NCBI GenBank assembly: GCA_030737875.1 | Contig: CM060918.1 | Location: forward strand, 773,940,552-774,004,551 | Length of the DNA stretch: 64,000 nucleotides | Reading direction: 5' to 3' | Origin: Allium sativum | Taxonomy: Eukaryota > Streptophyta > Magnoliopsida > Asparagales > Amaryllidaceae | Shown here: one piece after another, positions 56,583 to 64,000 of the stretch | How the letters are laid out: each line of letters begins with the position of its first letter | Numbering within the stretch: the stretch's first letter is position 1 | Made by a program: the position numbers and the translations under genes | The notes under the pieces: model-generated | What the model was told of the DNA's origin: nothing | The model's database searches: none | The model's input: only the letters and a program-made list of their open reading frames with translations

Positions 56583-58030
56583 AAATCTCTATGGAGGATG
56601 TCCATCAACACTAAAGCAAACCATTGCCAATACCCTACATTAAACAACCAATATTTGCTATGATAACCACATACATTGTCCTACCCTTTAAATAAATGAA
56701 TAACACCCAAAGAATAACTCATGTAATCAAAAAGCTACGATAGCTGTAAATCCATTTCCATTGTATGAAGTATGTATTGTAGGATAGATATATAATACTA
56801 CCAATTAATCAGAGACCTTGCCATTGTAACAATGTCTAGAACGACGTCTTGAGTTTCGAATCCCCAGTAATGATTGCCAGTTCGACCAAATCTACTCTGA
56901 ACTTCGTCAGCTATGCATATACCACCAGCTTTACGATTGGTATTGTATACCAATTTCAAATACCAAGGTGCTTGTTCAACTGCACCTCCCACTCCCTATA
57001 AATTATTGGAAAAAAAACTGTTTCAACATGATCGTATTTTCTCATATTTTTCTGAAATAAATGTAATTAAATCTCGCCAAAAACCTGAAAAGCTTCTATA
57101 ATAAATCTTGCAACTTTTCGTGAAGTTCCATAGCTGATGTGGTCTTCAACCTCTTTGGCATAACGGGAGGCATCAGATCCAAATGCACCACAATACGGAT
57201 CTGGATTCATGACATGATGAATTTCACCCTGTAATAATAGAAAATATGCAAAGAAAAAATCAGATAAATAGCATTATAATTTAGTTGTGTCATCTTATCT
57301 TACGCAAATGATTTTCCTTGAAAAAACGTAATAGACAGACCTAAGAGATAGGATATTTCCAGGTATGAAGGGCAGTCGAACCAATAGTTCCAGCACTCCC
57401 ACCATGATATGCATCTCTCCAAGCAATCATACTTAAATTACCAGTGTACAGCCAAGCCATTAGTGTTGCTAATTTGTTTGCTTCAGTGCCTGAATTAATG
57501 AAATAAACAACCTGCAGATATATTCAACAATTGTTGTCATTAACAAATAGATAAGCCATTCTTTCTCGTTATCAAATTAGATAAGCCAATGCAAATTCAT
57601 TGATGCCTCGCGACCTTTGTCTAGTACATACTTCATTACCAACATGTCAAACAAAAAACAGAATAATTGAGCACGGTTTTGAAATATTAAGCTAAGCATT
57701 TATACTTAACCGCTGATCTCGTTTATCAAATTCATTAGTTATGCATTATGGATTTTAAAGATGAGCAACAAATGCAACAAATATAAACATTTACCTTTAA
57801 ATTTCCAGGCATTTTTAGGCCAAAGCTTCAGCATACTCAATAATAGCATGATGCAAATAAATAGTGGTTGTATGTTGAAGGAGCTTAGACTGCTCCACCA
57901 CAGCATTTACTATGTCAGGATGACACAATGTCCACAAGATACAGTCACGATACCAGCAAATGCATCAAGATATCTTTTTCCACTCTCATCATATAAATAT
58001 TGCATCTTCCCTTCCACTATGTTTAGTTGA
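56583..58030 (-). pseudogene. AGT2: Alanine-glyoxylate aminotransferase 2 (AGT2/PYD4 type) pseudogene
   Basis: Five minus-strand exons in order. 58030-57795 reads [32 protein letters not shown], then frameshifts to [20 protein letters not shown] and again near the end. 57511-57341 reads [20 protein letters not shown] and [14 protein letters not shown], and ends PIS-TAG where relatives have Gln at the exon end. 57228-57085 reads [20 protein letters not shown] and [20 protein letters not shown]. 56995-56817 reads [37 protein letters not shown] and [16 protein letters not shown]. 56634-56583 has GIGNGLL and then stops. The order and motifs are those of a class III, PLP-dependent aminotransferase. 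The PLP Lys codon (family MAKGIG) is split or altered at AG/GT. Later exons are absent. Intact relatives act in mitochondria. Confidence 0.9.
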
Positions 58031-58035
58031 AACAT

Positions 58036-59289
58036 GTATACATATGAGTACTTAATTTATGATAAGTGCACCCAACACATTCACAAACATTAAATTCATA
58101 TATACCTGCCAAACCTTAAAATAGATTAATGGAATACGGAAGGCATACTGCATTCAACCAATCGCCGAGAAGGTGTTTAGAGGAGGTGTTTGGTTAAGTG
58201 TACAAGTAGCAAAATTAATTCTAGAATTTAAAATCTTTGTTTTATAAATAATTAATTTTTTGGTTCAACTGTAGCAGATAAGTAAATAAATCGTAAGCAT
58301 TCAAAACTCAAGACTCCTTTCAAGAAGATTTAAATAAGTTCAGCCAAGCAGCCTTTCAAGAAGATCTAAATCTGAAATCCAATTCTCTAATTTTCACTCT
58401 TTTCTTTAAATAACATGTTAAGCATAATAGTTAGGAAACCTTTTAACAACATAGAATGATAGAAAATAACATGCATGATAGTTGCAGTGCATAATGGTCA
58501 AAAAAACATTTACGAAAATAAAATAACATTGTAAATAATACATAGAACAACAGCTTGACATTGAGAGATCACAACTCAAAGTTATTGATTACGATACTGT
58601 TATATGATCCAACATTTTTTCTTCCTGTTTCCATTTCATCTTTCTATATATATTTATGATAGTTGACATTGTTTATGTTTATCTAGTGTTAGTGCATGGA
58701 AATATACTTTATCCACTTTGCCCACAAAATGGCAATGGTCAGCATAAATATATATGCTGTAACTGTGCACAGATTAGAACCATGCGTTAGCCTATATATT
58801 TAGGAATGAAATATGAAGGAACTATGTATGTTTAGGCCAATAATCTTGATGATGGTTTTGTGTATTTTTACCCAACTTGTCATTAGAGCACCTATATAAT
58901 AACCAGTAGATTCATATTCTACGAAACAGTTTATCCAGATCATTTTCAAATGGGAGAAGGTATTTCACACGTTACCTATATAATAACCAGCAAAATCAAC
59001 TACAATAAGCTTCTGAACAAGCATAAACAACAATAGCACCAGTTCATCAATAATCACCCAACTAGTTCATCGACAATCACCCAATTACTAAATTCACACA
59101 GCAATTAACATTAGTACATGAAATGTGTTTACTCACCTTATTTTCTTTGGTTACAAGAGATCTGAAATCGAATTAAGGCTTGGCTAGTCTCAATTACACA
59201 TCAAAATGTGATTGCTAAAAATACTTGAATAATATATAGATAAATTTATAAAATTAGCTGAAATAGATATTCAAATTGATAAAAGATAG
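58036..59289. other. AT-rich flank, no gene recognised
   Basis: Upstream side of the AGT2 pseudogene. Short direct repeats occur: CCTATATAATAACCAG at 58890 and 58975, and CAACTAGTTCATC-like phrases at 59057-59090. Earlier AGT2 exons were not found. Confidence 0.4.
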
Positions 59290-60327
59290 TGTAATGATCC
59301 GTATTTTTGCAGTCAAATAATTTATTTAATTTATTATTTTAAATATTTTATTTATAATATTAATGGATTTAATATTGAATTCGTTATTCGAACGAAGTTT
59401 TAACGTTATATATTTATATAATTATAAAACGAGCTCGAAATAGCGCTGCAGTTCTTAATATAGAGTTTTTAACTTCAATTGAATATACATGATCTGATAT
59501 AAGTTGGATTTCTGTGAAACAAGAAACGTTGGAACCGTGTTGACGATAATTTCCATGTGGAAGAGAAAAATCTAGATTTCGTGTTATAGATTTGTAATTA
59601 TGGCTAAATCAAATTTTGAAATAGTCACTATGGAAATCGTTATTAAAATATAGACCTTTAAAATAGCCATTTTGCAAACGGACTCCGTTTTCGATGAAAT
59701 TAGTTTCATTGGAACCATATCGTTAAACTGTTGTAAGAAAATCAAATTGCATGGCAAACCAGTGTTGTATGTGACCACGACAGCCGTAAACGCTCGTTCA
59801 TTTTATATAGCGCATAATTAAATTAATTCAATTCAATAAAGAGATATTTGAGTGTAACTTGAGCAGATGATCGAACTAGGCCACGAAACCAATTCCATTG
59901 AGTTTGTATCGACATTTAGAGTCAGGATAGATATATAATTTGTTATTTTTTAAGACCGGGTGATTTGGTGTCCAAAATGGCATTGCGGTGCGTATAAAAA
60001 TAACGTACCAGGAAACTGTCTCAGAATGCGATGAAACTAGTGCCGTTGGGTTCGTATTAATTATTATTGTAGGATTTCAAAGTTTCAAGTTGATTGGATT
60101 TATTTAGTGATCGTGGAAAAATTAAACACGTGTTTTTTCGCTGGTTTTATAAAGGAATTTTTTTCAAACGATGTCGGAATTCGACGAAACCTGTCCCATT
60201 GGGTCCGAAATATTTTTCTATGCTAAAATTAGCTTTTTTATAAGAAAACAGAAGTCGTTTGTGATTAGTTTTACGCGTTACTTTGCAGCGAAGTTTCGTT
60301 ATGTTATTATATTAATATTTCAACCAA

Positions 60328-60335
60328 TATATATA
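60328..60335 (+). promoter_or_regulatory. Presumed TATA box of the third giant LTR
   Basis: TATATATA about 120 bp after the last U3 motif copy and 1.04 kb from the LTR start, followed by C-rich leader sequence, as in the other giant LTRs. Confidence 0.4.
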
Positions 60336-61663
60336 CCAACCTAATTCTCAAAACCCTCATCAAAACTGAACCCCGTAGTCAACATACATTCAGCGCCTCC
60401 GCTTGTTTTTAAAGGCCATCATCGATCCAATTTTCCAGCCCTTTTAATCTCGAAATCTAGTGATTTTTCATGAACTTCCAACCAGAATTTTATACGCCTT
60501 GATGAGATCTCCCTTTTGAACGGAGATGATTGGAGTTTGTGGCTTGGGCTGACCGTAATTTGGCCAGAAGCGGCTGTCAGTTCGAGAGGAATTGTCAATA
60601 GTAGGTGCGTTCGAATTGGAGGGGGTTCCAAGCATGGGTCGTTGGCGATGGGGGTTATCTTTTGATGGGTTCAGATTGTCGTTAGTTGGTCAGGACGGAG
60701 GAGTTCTGGCATTTCTGTTGAGGGCGGTCTCGTGTTCTGGCATCGCATACTTGAGGTTGGTTTGTCAAACGAGATTTTGGACTACTGTTTTCAAAATGAT
60801 ACTAGAACGATTGTAAAGGAACTTAGCAGGCTGTAATTTTCAAGAACAGTTGGTCTGGTATAACCAATAATAATGCTATTTATTTAAGGCTAAATTATGT
60901 ATTAGAAAGCTAATTACAAATTAAACTATATTAACCAAGTTATTAATTTTGTACAGCCTTTGGTAGGAGGCTAACTGGAACGCAAGGATGAAAGCCTGGA
61001 AATGATTAACGAAATATGGCAGAGGGTTAAAGAGGATTGACCTTATCATTGAATTATGGGTTTACTGGTTAATTAATATACATCACATTGTGAATAAAAT
61101 TAAGGGTTTTAATTATAACTATTGCCAGTAACTGAATCGAGTTGAGAAGTGAATGAAGTTAGCTATCCTCCTGAGCAGTAGCGGCTGAACGAAGGAAACA
61201 GGAAACCACGTTGATAAAGGGAAAGCTACCGTCCCTATAATACGAATTAAGTTCTACTAATTTTAAATTAAGAAATGATCTAAAAAACTAATTAAAATTT
61301 GTGCAATGTTTTCTGTAGGGTTTTCGAACTGGAACTACGGACATGTAAAAGCAGCAAGATTAATCGGTCTATGAATTTCAAAATTTATCGGCCTCTAACC
61401 AACTCCAATTACCAAGTAATTAAATTTTAATTTAATTATAATTAAGGAAATAGTGTTAATAAAAACGGATCGTTATAATTTTATAACACATGCATTTGTG
61501 ATCAGAATTGGACCAAATAAAGTGCATTTGGGGGCTGAATTTCCGTACTCTACATTTTAGAACTATTTTGGACAAGGCTGAAGACTGGTGGAATTATTGG
61601 TTAAATTAAACGCACGTTTAAATTAACGAAAACTGAACCGCTTTAGCGACAACGGAAAACTAG

Positions 61664-63020
61664 GTGAGTTAAACTCACTTGGTTCTCCCTATTTATATTT
61701 TATCTAAATTGGGTTTTTATTTTGTGTGCACTGGTTGCAAATGTTGACTGTTTGCTAATTATATATTTATTTGTTGATTTAACCAATGAAATTAAAATAT
61801 TTTTTAATTTCAGTTAAATACCAAATCGTTATTTTAACGCTTTGATCCAATAGAGGTGACTTACCTTGATTGGTCACGTTTATAAAATAAACGTGTTCAA
61901 ATTGTTTGAATTGTTTTGCATTGCTTGTGAATTGGTTGTTCGTTATTTATTATTACCAGTTAACTGAAATTGAATGATCTGATTTGAGATAACCGTTTTG
62001 AATATAAAGAAGAACAGATTGGAGGGATCCAACGGGATTCCTCAAATATATTATTTATTTTCATATTGTCATATATGAACTATCATGATTGGGTGATTGA
62101 TTTGATTTATGATCATTGACTAAAAAGTCAACCTGTGTTTTGTTTTAACCAATGGGAAATATTGGTTGAGTAATCGGCAGTAAATGGCCAAAGAATAAAT
62201 TGTTTTGATTTATATTCATTTACCGTACGGTGGATCAATATAACTAGAGTTATAAAATTTATTTTTATAACTGGAAATAGATTTTGAAATATATTATTTT
62301 GAATAAAGGTTTATAGATAACAAATAAATATTTATTATTTATTTATTTAATTAATAATTAATTATTAATTGATTTTATAAAGTAAATTACGATGTCAATC
62401 AGATTTATAAACTAGTGAAGAGAAACTAATCTGACGGTTAAATTTGGATAATTGTTTTGTTAAGAAATAATTAAATAGAATTATTTAAATTCATTATATT
62501 AATTAATTTAAAGGGAAAACGAATTGGAATCGGTTAATGGGATAACCGTGTTTTGAGTTGACTATATCGACCATTTTAATTGGATTAAATTAGTTCATTT
62601 TGAATGGAATGGTTTAATGAATATTGTATACATTTTAATAAGATATTTAAAAAGGGATTTATTATTTATTTTAGTTAATTAAGGAATTAACTGTTTTTTT
62701 AGTAGTTAATGATTGAAATAAATTATTAGTTTTAACTAATAATAATTTAGGAAATTCTTTTTAATTAAATTCATTTAAAAAGTAATCGGAGGGGAAATGA
62801 AATCCAATTGAATGGTTAAGGGAATTGATGAGCAAGATTTATTTTAAATCTGGGTATATAATAAAGTTATAAAAGAAAGTTTTAAGCGGATACTATAGCG
62901 TAAAATGAATGTTAATTAAATATTTGAATTAAGTGAAAGGAAATAAAAAAAGGGGTTTAAGATAAACCAGGATTATATAAAGGAGGTTTGAGGTGTTATA
63001 TCGTTAATTCTAAATTAACG
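61664..63020. repeat. Hairpin-rich part of the third giant LTR
   Basis: Examples: GTGAGTT-A-AACTCAC (61664), CACGTTTAT-AAA-ATAAACGTG (61875), TTCAAA-TTG-TTTGAA (61896), GAGGGATCC-AACG-GGATTCCTC (62022), TTGACT-AAAA-AGTCAA (62116), AACCAAT/ATTGGTT (62147), AGTTATAAAA/TTTTATAACT (62248), CGGTTA/TAACCG (62531), ATTATTAGTT-TT-AACTAATAAT (62722), GGTTTA-AGA-TAAACC (62954) and CGTTAATT-CTA-AATTAACG (63002). Confidence 0.85.
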
Positions 63021-64000
63021 TTACAAAATAGTGGGATTAAGCAAAAGTGAGGAATTGAAATAAGATTTCCAAAGCGGGAATGGTTAAATGGATTTGAAAA
63101 GGAATTGGTGAAAGTGAATTTGGTGAAAGAAGTGGGTCGTAGGATTTGTAAATATATCCGAATTATAAAAAATGAATTTGTATAAAGAGGACGAGGTTAA
63201 ATGTGGTATTTTATATATAGGAAAATTATTTAATTAAAGAATAATAAGAAAGAAATTTCCAAAAGGTATGAAGGTTATATGAAACCGTATTTTGATTTAA
63301 ATAGTTAAATGGAATTTGTATTTATATTAGAATGAAATGTGGGTTTGGATTACAACTCATATTTATCTTAGGATATGAACGTTGTTGATCAAGGTTTGAG
63401 AGGTAATCAAAATACCCCAACTTGAACGACATCAGGATTATCTGAGGATGATATTAGTTGTAATGGTAGAGTGGTTAGAAATAATTTATTATTTCCATTA
63501 AAGAAATAATAATGCATCGTTTGGTGGAAATTTGGATAACAATATTTATAAGGATGATTCCAAAGAAAAAGGAAAATAAAAAGGGGTGGCAAGAAAATAT
63601 AACGATATGTTTGAGTTAGAAAGGAAATGTAAAGTGGAGTTTTATTCTACTAGGATAAGCATTGGGTTTTTGTTTTCAAGCATTGAAGTTAAGGATATTT
63701 CACAATGATTGTTTTACGAGTAAGAATTTGACTAATTTTCCAATATTAGATAATTATGTGGTTAATGTTTTGAAAGTGAAAAAAATAGAAAACTGGATAT
63801 AAAAAAAATGAATTTGTTTAAAGTATAATCTATGTTAAATAAGAAGCGATAAGCTATATTTAAAATATTGAAATATTTAAGAGTTTTAAATTAGCATTTG
63901 TTTTAATTAAAAGGTCAATTAGTGCTGAATACTGAACCAGTGAACTCAATGGATTTTCATGATTGAATCACTATTCATTTTGATAGTTAAATAACCGACT

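Larger units (their letters stand above)
59290..64000 (+). mobile_element. Giant LTR of a third related family, cut by the window end
   Basis: Begins TGTAATGATCCG and parallels the sense strand of the solo LTR: CGAGCTCGAAATAGCGCTGC at 59432, AACTTCAATTGAATATAC at 59470 and ATTTCTGTGAAACAAGAAAC at 59507. U3 motif copies lie at 59675-59730, 60015-60050 and 60166-60212, a TATA box at 60328-60335 (1.04 kb in), then a GC-richer leader and a hairpin-rich region at 61660-63020. At least 4.7 kb long. No terminal CA, primer site or second copy is in view, so it may be an LTR of a full element or a solo LTR. Open frames (60419-60816) lack family resemblance. Confidence 0.75.

Noticed and set aside
56583..58030. 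A functional AGT2 gene
   Set aside because: At least two frameshifts in the first exon, a TAG at the end of the second and stops in the last rule out an intact product.

Overview
This window looks like intergenic DNA from a plant nuclear genome, probably a eudicot. Plant-lineage LTR retrotransposons fill most of it: chromodomain-bearing Tekay-like and Tat-like Ty3/Gypsy elements and a Ty1/Copia element. The only host genes I can recognise are broken exon fragments of plant families. No intact host gene is visible. I cannot name the species.

Layout from left to right. 1-1560 is a diverged LTR fragment. 1561-6400 is AT-rich unique DNA with a 302-bp hAT-type MITE at 3652-3953, an (AT)31 run, an unrecognised coding-like stretch near 2342-2600 and a doubtful old LTR. 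6401-25577 is a nest. A Tat-like element (LTRs of about 1.47 kb, 5-bp duplication GAGAG) has lost nearly all of gag-pol but keeps a decayed antisense ORF. Its 3' LTR is split by a complete minus-strand Tekay-type chromovirus (15344-24803, duplication AAAGC). 26689-27344 is the start of a CACTA-type transposon. 27345-47001 is a second nest: a non-autonomous element with LTRs of about 6.1 kb around only 1.04 kb of internal DNA (duplication TCTGT). Its 5' LTR was later hit by a 6.38-kb solo LTR of a related family (29177-35560, duplication TAAAA). 47007-59289 holds broken minus-strand exons of unrelated genes: a homeodomain (HD-Zip-like) exon, an RLCK/PBS1-like kinase exon, exon-like pieces of an unknown gene and an AGT2 aminotransferase pseudogene. 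A recent Copia insertion (49148-54608, duplication AATAA) sits among them. From 59290 to the window end runs a third giant LTR of the same broad type.

The most unusual signal is inside the giant LTRs (LTR pair 27345-39834 and 40871-47001, the solo LTR, and the partial LTR at 59290). Downstream of the presumed TATA box they are packed with short-loop inverted repeats that would fold as hairpins. Several recur as tandem or cross-family copies whose stem bases have changed together, so pairing is kept while sequence is not. A two-hairpin module 400-470 bp before the LTR end is shared in part by the Tekay element, also with a compensatory base-pair swap. A U3 motif containing TTCGACGAAAC is repeated upstream of the TATA box in all three giant-LTR families. 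I read these as candidate structured leader RNA and promoter elements of a group of giant-LTR, gag/pol-less chromovirus derivatives. That reading is inference and needs alignment and folding statistics.
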